A stretch of 33,431 bases of DNA from CAZLQR01 sp964366455 (lineage in GTDB: Bacteria > Patescibacteriota > Microgenomatia > UBA1406 > GWC2-37-13), in contig CAYISZ010000009.1 in assembly GCA_964366455.1 (NCBI GenBank), positions 1 to 33,431 on the forward strand. Direction: 5' to 3'. The position numbers were made by a program, and so were the translations under genes. Below are positions 23,232 to 31,947 of this stretch, piece after piece (the stretch's first letter is position 1; each line of letters starts with the position of its first letter). The notes beneath the pieces are model-generated. The model searched no databases. It was not told the origin of the DNA and saw only the letters and a program-made list of their open reading frames with translations.

Positions 23232-24036
23232 CAAAGTTGCATTAATCTCGGTCTCGTTAAACAAAAGCGCAATCGGGCAGTTTATCAAGTCGCTTGCAAA
23301 ACAGAGTGACAAAAATTTTGGACTTTATGTAGTCGATATTTCTGGAAATGACCTGGAGTATGAAAATCTCCCACCTGAAACTAGGGTAATCAAACGGGAT
23401 AATAAAGGGTACGCCTTTGGAGTTAATGAGGGAATAAAGGAAGCTATCAGAGATGGTTTTGAGAAGTTCTGCGTGATCAATGACGATACCTACGTTGACA
23501 ACGACTTCGCTACTTCTGTTATCAAGAGTATTGAGTCTCATCCTCGCGCCTTGATTGGTGGAAAAATCTATTATGCCTCGGGTTATGAATACCACAAAGA
23601 CCGATATGCAATGACCGATCTCGGCAAAGTACTTTGGTATGCGGGTGGTGATGTCGACTGGGCACACAGCCAACCAAAACATCTGGGGGTTGATGAAGTG
23701 GATAAAAAACAGTTTGATAAAGTTGTGGAAACTAAGTTTATTACCGGCTGTCTGATGATTTTTGATAAAAAAGTTGTTGATTCAATAGGGTTCTGGGATG
23801 AATCCTACTTTCTTTACTACGAGGATGCTGACTACTGCGAACGCGCGAAACGTGCAGGCCTCAATTTATTCTACGACCCAAACATTATAATCTGGCATAT
23901 GATCTCCCAATCAACCGGTGGATCTGGATCTGATCTCCATCGAAAATATCAACGGAAAAACCTGGTTAAATTTGCTATGAAGTACGCACCACTACGAACA
24001 AAGCTTCATGTGGTAAAGAATTACCTCTTCGGTTGA
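23224..24036 (+). CDS. GT2 glycosyltransferase, rhamnosyltransferase-like
   Basis: This 270-residue GT-A enzyme has an N-terminal nucleotide-binding half, NKGYAFGVNEGI, the acidic VINDDTYVDNDF as the DXD region, TGCLMIFDKKVVDSIGFWDESYFLYYEDADYC-type acceptor motifs (ED at the catalytic-base position), and WHMISQSTGGS near the end. This matches WbbL/rhamnosyltransferase-type GT2 enzymes, which extend lipid-linked glycans. It is the third gene of the 20231 operon and overlaps the flippase gene. Its 3' end overlaps a convergent GT-C gene by 16 bp. Confidence 0.9.
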   Translation: MSDKVALISVSLNKSAIGQFIKSLAKQSDKNFGLYVVDISGNDLEYENLPPETRVIKRDNKGYAFGVNEGIKEAIRDGFEKFCVINDDTYVDNDFATSVIKSIESHPRALIGGKIYYASGYEYHKDRYAMTDLGKVLWYAGGDVDWAHSQPKHLGVDEVDKKQFDKVVETKFITGCLMIFDKKVVDSIGFWDESYFLYYEDADYCERAKRAGLNLFYDPNIIIWHMISQSTGGSGSDLHRKYQRKNLVKFAMKYAPLRTKLHVVKNYLFG

Positions 24037-25697
24037 GACAGGGAGATATATCCGTGGTCAGCAAGTTTTTGAAGAATGGACTCCGTCTGAGAATTTTGGA
24101 CATATAAATCTCCCTTAAGATCGAGACCTGTTGGATTTTTCAAAACCTCGACACCATCAATCTCTTCAAGTCTGGTGTATTTATCCGAAGCCCAATCTAG
24201 GAAGAATCTACCGAACTCTAAAGCCGGTGTTTGGAAAATGGAAGCGCTCTGTTTGAAGATAAATATACGAGGAGGTTTGTCCTCAAACTGTTTCAGATAG
24301 GATGCTCTCAGCTCCTCGCTCTCCCTAAACTGAGGCAGCAACGATGGATGCTTGCCAATAACCACTCCTTTTTGTACATAAAAAGATTCATTGGGCTCAT
24401 AAGGACCTATGAAATAGTAGTCCCCTTGATCTAAAATTTCGTCCATGAAGGTAGCGGCCGGCCCTGCATTATGTATAGTTGGAAGTTTTTGAGTGTATAC
24501 CTTGTACCCGACAGTAAATGAGTTAAGTAATAAAAATATTGCAGTAAAGATAAAAAAGATTAGAGTTATAAGGCGCACCACTCTTTGAAAATCGCTTGTC
24601 CAGTTTTGTTTTTCCTTAGCTCGAGAAAATAACCAAAGGACAAAAACCGAAGATATTAAACCAAGAACCAAAAACATTGCAGACTGATAATCGGTCTCCC
24701 TAAAATCTTTTAATTCACTACGTGGTGCAGAGAAAGAAAGAATTAGAAAGTACATAACGCCTAAGAACCAATTTCTGGCAAAAATAAAGAAAAATAGCGA
24801 AAGAGTTGAAATACCCGCTAGAGTACCAACTGGCAGATATAAATCTAGATATTTGATTTTCGATAATAACGGGAGATAGCCTTCATAAAAATTAGAAATT
24901 AAGGTAAGAGAAAACTTAAGAGGGTTGAAGTGGGGTCCTCGCACATAGTTTGGAATACTAATGTAGTACTTAGTGTTGTACACAAAGTTTGCGAAATAGA
25001 AATCGTTCCAGGTTCCGGTAGCAAAAAGAAATACTACAAAAATTCCATAAGGAAGAATCGACCACCCAACCAGACTAATTAATGGCTTATCGATTTTAAA
25101 CTTATATAGATACGCTTGCCACAGATACAGGACTGCTCCCAAATATAAAAATGTCGCCGAGGACATAATCATGCAGAAAACTAAAAATGAAGAAACGAAA
25201 AGACTTTTCCCATGAGGTTTATTGCCAAAGGTCTGAGCCAATAAAATCCAGAAGGTAATGCTGAAAAAAAAGATAGCTAGACTATCTGCTAAAAATAAAT
25301 GGAACCAGAAGTAGAGCGATGCTGCAGGATAAAGAAGAAAAAATGCACCAAATGGTTTTAGTAAATCCGGATGTTTATTACGAATCCAGCGTCCAAGCAA
25401 TAAAAATCCACCAAACTGTGCAACTGCCCATAACAACCTTGTGACAACAAAGGACTTACCCGAAAAAAATAATAAGACCGCTGCCGAGTACCAAGCAAAT
25501 GGAAGATGATGATCCCAAAAATCACGATAAGGTAATCCTCCACTGAGTATAGATTTGCCTGCAAGCAAGTTTATATATTCATCCGGATAATCCACATACC
25601 TGCTGTTTAGTAGAAACAGACAAAGTACAAAAATTAAAAATACTATTAGAGTGAAGTACTTATGAACAAAGGTCTTAATTTTATTTAGTACTGCCAT
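24021..25697 (-). CDS. GT39-like membrane glycosyltransferase
   Basis: This 558-residue polytopic protein has a first outer loop with YPDEYINLLAGKSILSGGLPY and FWDHHLPFAWY: an acidic DE pair and an HLP-x-x-W motif in place of KPPL-x-x-W. It has about 12 helices and a C-terminal soluble domain (about 400-558) with FIGPYEPNESFYV. It is probably a PMT/ArnT-like transferase. It overlaps the gene upstream (25685-26770) by 13 bp, forming a two-gene minus-strand operon of GT-C proteins. Confidence 0.82.
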   Translation of the reverse strand: MAVLNKIKTFVHKYFTLIVFLIFVLCLFLLNSRYVDYPDEYINLLAGKSILSGGLPYRDFWDHHLPFAWYSAAVLLFFSGKSFVVTRLLWAVAQFGGFLLLGRWIRNKHPDLLKPFGAFFLLYPAASLYFWFHLFLADSLAIFFFSITFWILLAQTFGNKPHGKSLFVSSFLVFCMIMSSATFLYLGAVLYLWQAYLYKFKIDKPLISLVGWSILPYGIFVVFLFATGTWNDFYFANFVYNTKYYISIPNYVRGPHFNPLKFSLTLISNFYEGYLPLLSKIKYLDLYLPVGTLAGISTLSLFFFIFARNWFLGVMYFLILSFSAPRSELKDFRETDYQSAMFLVLGLISSVFVLWLFSRAKEKQNWTSDFQRVVRLITLIFFIFTAIFLLLNSFTVGYKVYTQKLPTIHNAGPAATFMDEILDQGDYYFIGPYEPNESFYVQKGVVIGKHPSLLPQFRESEELRASYLKQFEDKPPRIFIFKQSASIFQTPALEFGRFFLDWASDKYTRLEEIDGVEVLKNPTGLDLKGDLYVQNSQTESILQKLADHGYISLSQPKR

Positions 25698-26770
25698 AAA
25701 GATCTTAATTTCTTTCTTTGAATAACCAACACAACTAGGCTAATCATAACAAATAGAATCATCACTCTATGTTTCAAAATTACATTCTGTGACTCACCCC
25801 ACGTTCCATATAGAACGAATGGATAGTATGACAGTAATAATCCGGCTATGAATAACTGCAACCTCTTTATAAGTTCAAATGCGTACGGAATAAATACAAA
25901 CAAACTCAAAAAATACCAAGACTGCACCTCTTGAGAAAAGCTTAGATAAAGCAGGAGCGATAGAATTAGACCAATAGCAACTCTGACGCTGAGTGACTTG
26001 GGATTTTTTTGAAGAAATACCAATGGAAGCGTGATGTACTTGATTCCTCCAGAGAGTAGAAAAAATATTCGACTTGATACTGTTTTTTTTGACCAAAGTA
26101 GCTGAATGCCAATTAGTCCGAGCGAAACAGCAATTAAATCATTGTGGTTATTCATCAACCCTTCAATTAATACCAACGGCTGCGTTGCAAAAAACATGGC
26201 CCATTGTGGGTTCATTTTATTAAGTGCTCGTACGCCAAGAAGATAAAAAGCAGCAAAAAAAATCTTGAATGTCAGGAATGTAACGCTGAATTTACCCAGT
26301 CCCAAAAACGAAGGAACCAGGGTTAATGGCAAAAATGATGGCCCATAAGGATAAGTTCTGTGCGTCCAGTGCATAAACCGGAGTTCATGAGCGCTTGGGA
26401 AATCAGATGCCTTATGAAGGTAAGGGTTTTGATGATAAAACGTCAGGATTTTCGCATCAAACATATAGTTAAAAAGATCGTGGGATAAAAAAGGATAGGA
26501 GAATAGTAGCAGTATAGCCGTCAAAATGGCCAATCGCATTACTGAGAACTTTTTGGAATTTCTTAAAAAATGTAGGTGGAAAAAAGTTAATAAACCAATT
26601 AGCGTGACATAAACGACCGTGGAGGCAGTCCGATGGAAGTAACCAAACTCAACCATTGCATTGCGAAACTGCGTCCATAAATCAGTGTTTACGACAGTAA
26701 GATTGGGATCTAAAAGTGAAAAGGAGTAAAGAGCAAGCAGCACTAAGGTGATGCCGTATGCAATTACCAT
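25685..26770 (-). CDS. GT-C mannosyltransferase-like protein (MptB/GT87-like)
   Basis: This 361-residue polytopic protein has FSYPFLSHDLFNYMFDAK and HQNPYLH early, then HRTYPYGPSFL, NPQWAMFFATQPLVLIEGLMNNHND and GGIKYITLPLV. This set is like the polyprenol-phosphomannose-dependent alpha-1,6-mannosyltransferases (MptA/MptB) and DUF2029/GT87 relatives, which act on the outer face. The sugar is inferred from family resemblance only. The ATG at 26770 is chosen over a TTG at 26812. TATTAT lies 13 nt before it, so this gene seems to have a short leader rather than none. It is first in the minus-strand operon with the GT39-like gene. Confidence 0.72.
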   Translation of the reverse strand: MVIAYGITLVLLALYSFSLLDPNLTVVNTDLWTQFRNAMVEFGYFHRTASTVVYVTLIGLLTFFHLHFLRNSKKFSVMRLAILTAILLLFSYPFLSHDLFNYMFDAKILTFYHQNPYLHKASDFPSAHELRFMHWTHRTYPYGPSFLPLTLVPSFLGLGKFSVTFLTFKIFFAAFYLLGVRALNKMNPQWAMFFATQPLVLIEGLMNNHNDLIAVSLGLIGIQLLWSKKTVSSRIFFLLSGGIKYITLPLVFLQKNPKSLSVRVAIGLILSLLLYLSFSQEVQSWYFLSLFVFIPYAFELIKRLQLFIAGLLLSYYPFVLYGTWGESQNVILKHRVMILFVMISLVVLVIQRKKLRSLWQY

Positions 26771-26821
26771 ATTTGTATGTTCTATAATATAACTAACTAA
26801 ACACAATTGCAAAATACTAAA

Positions 26822-26911
26822 TTAACGGGTTAATGGGTTAACGTGTTAACGAGTTACATTATTAAGTTCTATATTTGTTTTACAAACCCGTTAACTCATG
26901 AACTCGTTAAC
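26822..26911. repeat. inverted pair of GTTAACG-type octamer arrays
   Basis: The left array has 8-bp units TTAACGGG, TTAATGGG, TTAACGTG, TTAACGAG (26822-26853). The right array (26886-26911) is the reverse complement of the same kind of unit. GTTAACGAGTT at 26845-26855 pairs perfectly with AACTCGTTAAC at 26901-26911 (11 bp, 45-nt loop), and AACGGGT at 26824-26830 pairs with ACCCGTT at 26886-26892. The element fills most of the 154-bp gap between divergent operons and lies just before the gene at 26925. Confidence 0.75.
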
Positions 26912-26924
26912 TAAACAATATTTA

Positions 26925-27689
26925 ATGAAAAAAAACTATATTACGGTCTTAATCTACGCCTCCAATGATGAACAGCACATCCAACGAGCGGTCGAATCTG
27001 CAAAATTGCTTACGCACAATATACTTCTAGTTGATATTGGTAGTATCGACAAGACTGCCGAGATTGCGAAAAAAGCTGGCGCTCAAGTATTTAGTATGAA
27101 GGATGCACCTTATGTTGAGCTTGTGCGGATGAAGGGAATTGAGCAAGTAAAAACAGATTGGGTTTTTATCCTCGACTCCGACGAAGTTATAACGCAAAAT
27201 CTTGCGGACGAGATTTTGCAGGTTACAGGTTACAAGTTGCAGGTTACAAGTTATCGTGTTCCACGCAAAAACATCTTCGGCAAGACAAAGTGGTTAAGGC
27301 ATGGAGGATGGTGGCCAGATTACCAAACGAGGCTCATAAAGCTTTCTGCTTTGCAAGATTGGCCAAGCGTTCTTCACTCGACGCCCAAAATTGAAGGTAC
27401 AAGCACGGATCTCAAAGAACCACTTATTCATTACTCACACGGAGATTTTAGTCAGATGATCAAAAAAACAATTAAGTTTGAAGGAGTGGAATCAGATTTA
27501 TTGCATAAGGCAGGCAAAGGAGCTTCAACATTTATTTTTTATAGAAAATTTTTAGGAGAACTGTATCGCAGACTAATTAAACAAAAAGGATTTTTAGACG
27601 GCAAGGAAGGTTTTGCCGAGTCAATCTATCAAGCATACTCAAAGACAGTTACATATTTAATGCTTTATGAGAAGAATCGCACTGTTTGA
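26925..27689 (+). CDS. GT2 glycosyltransferase, WaaE/KdtX-like
   Basis: This 254-residue GT-A enzyme has VLIYASNDEQHIQRAVES, VDIGSIDKT and the catalytic FILDSDEVI, with WLRHGGWWPDYQTRLIK as in WaaE/beta-1,4-glucosyltransferase-type enzymes. The ATG at 26925 is chosen because the sequence after an upstream ATG at 26898 is repeat-derived (from the octamer array) and precedes the fold. A heptamer array adds LQVTGYKLQVTSY right after the helix following the DSD strand. It is first in a four-gene plus-strand run (GT2, GT4, GT2, GT39-like) and overlaps the GT4 gene by 23 bp. Confidence 0.87.
   Translation: MKKNYITVLIYASNDEQHIQRAVESAKLLTHNILLVDIGSIDKTAEIAKKAGAQVFSMKDAPYVELVRMKGIEQVKTDWVFILDSDEVITQNLADEILQVTGYKLQVTSYRVPRKNIFGKTKWLRHGGWWPDYQTRLIKLSALQDWPSVLHSTPKIEGTSTDLKEPLIHYSHGDFSQMIKKTIKFEGVESDLLHKAGKGASTFIFYRKFLGELYRRLIKQKGFLDGKEGFAESIYQAYSKTVTYLMLYEKNRTV
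27222..27256 (+). repeat. intragenic GTTACAG heptamer array
   Basis: Five 7-bp units lie in a row: GTTACAG, GTTACAA, GTTGCAG, GTTACAA, GTTATCG. They are translated as QVTGYKLQVTSYR, a near-duplicated peptide. The unit differs from the (C/T)TCTA(C/T)G family but has the same period. Confidence 0.8.
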
Positions 27690-28731
27690 TCCATATCTGG
27701 ATGTTCTGGGTGGTGGAGAAAAGTATCTTCTTCAAATGCTCGCAACCTGTGAAGATATGGGCTATCAACCTACCATTTTCTGGAATGAAGACGTCCAAAA
27801 GTCTATCGAAAGTCGTCTAAATATTTCATTCAAAAATCTTAAATTTGAAAATAATATTTTCATTGACAAAACCATTAACTCCTTTCAAAGATTTCTAAAG
27901 CTCAAGGAGTTCGATGTGTTTCTTTACATTAGTGACGGTAGCTATTTCTTCTCAGGGGCAAGAAAAAATCTAGTTCATGCAATGGTTCCGTTAAAACAAC
28001 TTTACCTCGCTTCATCACTTAATCGCGTTAAGCATTTGAATTGGTTGTTTGTAGCAAATTCTTACTTTACACAGTCGCATCTTAAGAATTGGGGGGTCAA
28101 CTCAACTGTACTGTATCCTTACCTTGATAAAAATTTCCTAGAGTCCCCTACTGTTACAAAAGAGCGAACCATACTCTCGGTCGGTAGATTTTTTCCCAAC
28201 TTGCATACAAAGAATCACGAACTGATGATTGATGTTTTTCTGAAAAATAAGAAGTTGTCCAATGGGTACACCTTAATTCTAGCCGGAGGACTCAAAGATG
28301 AAGATCGCGCATATTTTGAGTCACTTAAGCTAAAAATAAATGGCGTGAAAAATATCCAACTTAAGCCAAACATTTCGTACAATGAACTACTTGGGTTGTA
28401 CTTAAAATCTAGATATTACTGGCACTTTGCAGGATTTGGCGTAGACGATGCCAAGCATCCTGAGTTAGTGGAACATTTTGGAATTACACCGATCGAAGCG
28501 ATGGCGATGGGAGCAATACCTTTTTGTTTTAATGCAGGAGGACCAAAGGAACTAATAGCCGATGGAGTGAATGGATTTTTATTCAATGATGAGAAAGATT
28601 TGATTGCCAAGATGAGCGATATTATGGGAGATGAGAAGAAGCAGAATGAGATAATGGAAAACGCACGAAACTATGCACGCAAAAATTTTTCATATGAGGT
28701 TTACAAACACAATTTAAAAAAACTATTATAG
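27667..28731 (+). CDS. GT4 family glycosyltransferase
   Basis: This 354-residue GT-B enzyme has a Gly-rich N-terminal loop DVLGGGEKYLL, SVGRFFPNLHTKNHELMI at the start of the second Rossmann domain, and the GT4 signature EHFGITPIE (E-x7-E) followed by AMGAIPFCFNAGGPKELI. It is a retaining transferase that uses a nucleotide sugar in the cytoplasm, most likely to extend a lipid-linked glycan. It overlaps the GT2 gene by 23 bp and is followed after 7 bp by another GT2. Confidence 0.92.
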   Translation: MRRIALFDPYLDVLGGGEKYLLQMLATCEDMGYQPTIFWNEDVQKSIESRLNISFKNLKFENNIFIDKTINSFQRFLKLKEFDVFLYISDGSYFFSGARKNLVHAMVPLKQLYLASSLNRVKHLNWLFVANSYFTQSHLKNWGVNSTVLYPYLDKNFLESPTVTKERTILSVGRFFPNLHTKNHELMIDVFLKNKKLSNGYTLILAGGLKDEDRAYFESLKLKINGVKNIQLKPNISYNELLGLYLKSRYYWHFAGFGVDDAKHPELVEHFGITPIEAMAMGAIPFCFNAGGPKELIADGVNGFLFNDEKDLIAKMSDIMGDEKKQNEIMENARNYARKNFSYEVYKHNLKKLL

Positions 28732-28738
28732 TCGCAGT

Positions 28739-29629
28739 ATGATATCGGTAATTATTCCAGTCTATAAAAAAGTAGATGAGTTTATAAATAACTTAGATAA
28801 CAATTTAAAATTCCTTAAAGGTTGTGAAATAATTGTAGTGAATGACGATCCTACCGCTAGTATTAAAGATCGGCTAGAAAAATATTCCGTTCAATTAATT
28901 GAAAACCCAAAAAACCTGGGATTTGCCGTCACTATAGATAAAGGAATTAGAAAAGCAAAACACAACTTCGTGTTTCTTCTCAACTCCGACGTTAAGTTGC
29001 TAGACGACTCATATAAAACGGCAGTAAGGAAATTAGAAGAATTTGTCCCGACACAAAGTCGGGATCCCGATGCTGAGGCTATCGGGGATAAAGACAAAAA
29101 GATTTTTGGAATAGCATTTGCACAAAAAGAAGGAGATGGGTCAATTGTTGGAAAGAACAAAATTTTCTGGCGAAATGGGCTACTCACCCACTCTAAAGCA
29201 GATGACCTGGCGGAAGGTGAAACGGGGTGGGTAGAAGGTGGTTCTTCAATTATTCGTAAAGATTTCTATGAAGAAATTGGCGGATTCGATATGATCTTTA
29301 GCCCATTTTACTGGGAGGATATAGAGTTGGCATATAGGGCAAGAATACATGGTTACATATCCTGGTTTGACCCAAACGTCATGGTAGAACACCGTCACGA
29401 ATCGACAATTGGATCTTTCTGGAGCAGGCGAGCCATCTCGGTCATAGCGACTAGAAATCAGCTTCTTTGCACCTGGAAAAATATTAAGGACACAAACGTC
29501 TTACAGCATATTTCATATGTCACATATCAAGTACTACTAAGTGTCTTCCGCGGAAATTTAATATTTGCTGAGGCATTTATAAAAGCCTTTCCTTCTCTTT
29601 TCAGTCCTAAGTTTTACAAAATCAGGTAA
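28739..29629 (+). CDS. GT2 glycosyltransferase with an in-frame repeat insert
   Basis: This 296-residue GT-A enzyme has VIIPVYKKVDEF, VVNDDPTAS, NLGFAVTIDKGI, the catalytic LLNSDVKLL, GGSSIIRKDFYEEIGGFD and FYWEDIELAYRARIHG (ED acceptor motif), then HRHEST. This is a rhamnosyltransferase-type layout. Residues about 103-117 (PTQSRDPDAEAIGDK) are encoded by two tandem hairpin-forming repeats and interrupt the fold after the DXD-containing region, where relatives would have a short loop. The frame is kept, so the enzyme may stay active. It lies in the four-gene run starting at 26925. Confidence 0.88.
   Translation: MISVIIPVYKKVDEFINNLDNNLKFLKGCEIIVVNDDPTASIKDRLEKYSVQLIENPKNLGFAVTIDKGIRKAKHNFVFLLNSDVKLLDDSYKTAVRKLEEFVPTQSRDPDAEAIGDKDKKIFGIAFAQKEGDGSIVGKNKIFWRNGLLTHSKADDLAEGETGWVEGGSSIIRKDFYEEIGGFDMIFSPFYWEDIELAYRARIHGYISWFDPNVMVEHRHESTIGSFWSRRAISVIATRNQLLCTWKNIKDTNVLQHISYVTYQVLLSVFRGNLIFAEAFIKAFPSLFSPKFYKIR
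29046..29086. repeat. two tandem coding hairpins
   Basis: Hairpin 1 is TCCCGAC (29046-29052), loop ACAAA, GTCGGGA (29058-29064). Hairpin 2 follows at once: CCCGAT (29066-29071), 9-nt loop GCTGAGGCT, ATCGGG (29081-29086). GC content and structure stand out from the host gene, and the frame is preserved. Confidence 0.8.
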
Positions 29630-29638
29630 TATACATCC

Positions 29639-31261
29639 ATGCTAAAAAAATACTACGTCAGCATTCTTCTATTACTTTTTACCCTTATAACAATCTTTCT
29701 ACATTTATTCAAACCCACAATTCCGTGCATAAATGCTGACGATGTCTCCTTTGGTTACAATGCTTACTCAATAGCAACTACTGGTAAAGACGAATATGGG
29801 GTATCTTTTCCATTACGCTTTAAGGCCTTTGGGGAAAATAAATTACCGGTCCTAGCTTATCTTGCGGCTCCGTTCACTAAGATTCTGGGTACTACCGATC
29901 TTGCAATTAGGCTTCCTCTGCACCTTGTGGGCATGATGTTTCCGATTTTGATGTTCGCTCTTTCGCTTCAGTTATTCAAGAGTAAAAACATAGCGCTAAT
30001 TACCGCTTTTCTCACCTCGGTTTCTTCTTGGATTCAGATAACCACCAGACATGGCCATGAAGTTCCACTAGCAACATTTTTTATAGTTTGCGGACTCATT
30101 GCTCTTCTAAAATATGCGGATACAAAAAAACTTTCATACTTAGTTACCTTCTCTTTACTCAACGGCATAGCTTTGTTCACATATCATCTCGCCAAAATGA
30201 TGCAACCTTTCCTCTTGGGTTGGTTGCTGTTCTACACTTTCTTTCAAAAATCTAACACGAAGCACCATTGGAAAAAGATTCTTCTTATTTTTATTCTTCC
30301 CATTCTGCTCTTCGTATACACAGAGTACAAAAATCCAAGTAATCGGATAGGAAATTTAGTTTTTTACCAAAACGAAGGCTTCAAGCAAAACATACAACAA
30401 AAACGAATTGAGAGTAACAATCCTTTGTTTTACAACATTGCGACAGAAGGAATTCAGGTGCTTTCTAAAAATTACTTCACCTATCTTTCTCCTTACTACC
30501 TTAGTTTTGTTGGTGATGAAAATCCACGATTCTGGTACGCAGAAATGGGCCCGATTACACCGGTGGAATATCTGTTCCTACTAATAGGCCTTTACTTTTT
30601 ATTCAAAAATAACCATAAATACAAATATTTCTTACTAACCTTTCTCTTATGGTCTCCTTTGTCTGCAGCCCTGTCTTGGGCGGAACTTTCGATCACAAGA
30701 AACTTTATGTCAGTAGTTCCTATTCTGCTGATTGTTTCGTATGGAATATTTGCCTTTATTAAAGGTGCACCAACAAAAACCAGCAAGCTCCTAATCCTTT
30801 TTGTGGTAGGATCGGTATTTGTTTTTTTTAGAGTTGGGACCTGGGATTTTTATTTTAATCACTACTCTAAACGACCACTTGTGATTCGTGCCACAGAATG
30901 TGGTTATTCAGAACTCGCCGACTACATAAAACTAAACTATGACAAGTTTGACCGTTTTTACATCACGAAAGAACATGGTCAGCCATATATGCATCTACTT
31001 TATCAACTACAGTTCCCTCCAGAAAAATATCAATCGCAAGCTACTCTTTCAGAACCCGACAAGTATGGTTTTGGACAGGTAGAAAACTTCGATAAATTCG
31101 TCTTTCATGTTCCAAATGAGCTAAATGAAAAGAAGGTCGTATATATTGGCTATCCATGGGAAATAAGATCTAGACCCGGCTTCAAACCAGATGTGGATGA
31201 AGCAAACATCAAAACAATACGGGTTGGCTCCGAAGAAATCTTCACAATTCTTGAAAGATAG
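29639..31261 (+). CDS. GT39-like membrane glycosyltransferase
   Basis: This 540-residue polytopic protein has a first outer loop with NADDVSFGYNAYSI (Asp-Asp pair) and FGENKLPVLAYL, the KLP version of the ArnT-like KPPL motif, then TRHGHEVPLA. It has about 11 helices and an outer C-terminal domain (about 400-540) with ITKEHGQPYMHLLYQL. It starts 9 bp after the GT2 gene, so it is probably the last gene of that operon; TAATAT (29627-29632) lies 6 nt before the ATG and could be an internal leaderless promoter. It ends 1 bp from a convergent gene. Confidence 0.87.
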   Translation: MLKKYYVSILLLLFTLITIFLHLFKPTIPCINADDVSFGYNAYSIATTGKDEYGVSFPLRFKAFGENKLPVLAYLAAPFTKILGTTDLAIRLPLHLVGMMFPILMFALSLQLFKSKNIALITAFLTSVSSWIQITTRHGHEVPLATFFIVCGLIALLKYADTKKLSYLVTFSLLNGIALFTYHLAKMMQPFLLGWLLFYTFFQKSNTKHHWKKILLIFILPILLFVYTEYKNPSNRIGNLVFYQNEGFKQNIQQKRIESNNPLFYNIATEGIQVLSKNYFTYLSPYYLSFVGDENPRFWYAEMGPITPVEYLFLLIGLYFLFKNNHKYKYFLLTFLLWSPLSAALSWAELSITRNFMSVVPILLIVSYGIFAFIKGAPTKTSKLLILFVVGSVFVFFRVGTWDFYFNHYSKRPLVIRATECGYSELADYIKLNYDKFDRFYITKEHGQPYMHLLYQLQFPPEKYQSQATLSEPDKYGFGQVENFDKFVFHVPNELNEKKVVYIGYPWEIRSRPGFKPDVDEANIKTIRVGSEEIFTILER

Positions 31262-31262
31262 T

Positions 31263-31898
31263 CTACACAATCAAGTAAACGCTAAGTAGATACATTGCCT
31301 TTATTAAAATAGGCGCATAAACAGATCTTCTATATGCGTAAAGAAATGAAAGCGCAAGATTAAGACTTAGCTGAATAACTAGAACTCTGATCAATAGATC
31401 TCCAGTCAGACCTGATGTAGTGAATAGCAGTGGAACGTTTAGGAAAAAATTCAGCACGCTTGCATAAATACATGCTTTAACAAAACCTTTCGATTCTTTA
31501 AGTAATCTCTCAAGAACAAAACCTTGAGACAGCAACACTTCTGTCGTCGCTGTAACAAGTGCAAGCACTATCCACTGAATGGCTTTTCTGTCGATGAAAA
31601 AATGAACGTCACTTAGAAGCAGCATTGCAAGAAAAAATACTGATCCCATCAGTCCTCCTATTGCCAACTCTTGCCAAAGCGACTTTGCCTTTAATCCCAC
31701 TGATTTTAAGAAAAGTTTCCCCTCAAACCTTGTGATAAATACATACATCGGGGAAAGAAAAATGGCAGGCTTTGCTACTACCTCGTCAAACCAAATACCC
31801 AAGTTTGCCTGAAAAGCAGCACGATAAAAACTCCACAGAATCATTGAGATTGCCCAGATATTCAGTACTCGCTCGGTGTAGGTAAGCTTACTACGCAT
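31263..31898 (-). CDS. CPBP-family-like membrane protein with degenerate active site
   Basis: This 211-residue protein has about six to seven membrane helices. The C-terminal SFLYAYRRSVYAPILIKAMYLL closely follows the last motif of CPBP/CAAX-type intramembrane proteases (typically ...Y-x-R-T-G-S-L-W-A-P-I-x-x-H-A). TATTEVLLSQGFVLERL aligns with the EE-x3-R motif. However, the EE pair is TE, the Arg is Gln, the motif-2 His region is VLNFFLN, and the last His/Asn is Lys. It is therefore probably catalytically dead or has a changed function. Assignment rests on motif resemblance. Confidence 0.6.
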   Translation of the reverse strand: MRSKLTYTERVLNIWAISMILWSFYRAAFQANLGIWFDEVVAKPAIFLSPMYVFITRFEGKLFLKSVGLKAKSLWQELAIGGLMGSVFFLAMLLLSDVHFFIDRKAIQWIVLALVTATTEVLLSQGFVLERLLKESKGFVKACIYASVLNFFLNVPLLFTTSGLTGDLLIRVLVIQLSLNLALSFLYAYRRSVYAPILIKAMYLLSVYLIV

Positions 31899-31947
31899 GT
31901 AATTACCTAAACTCTACAAGATGAAAATCACGATTGCAAGAGAGACA

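Noticed and set aside
23257..23682. Minus-strand 141-codon open frame inside the GT2 gene
   Set aside because: It is a shadow of the well-supported GT2 frame, with no recognisable domain.
26898..26924. ATG at 26898 as the start of the WaaE-like gene
   Set aside because: The extra residues are encoded by the octamer repeat and precede the conserved fold; the ATG at 26925 gives a normal N-terminus. The alternative is not excluded.
27222..27256. Tandem repeats as a CRISPR array
   Set aside because: Units are 7 bp with no spacers, lie inside a gene in frame, and no cas genes are present.
29046..29086. Hairpins as an intrinsic terminator
   Set aside because: They lie within an intact coding frame with no following T-run, and coding resumes normally.
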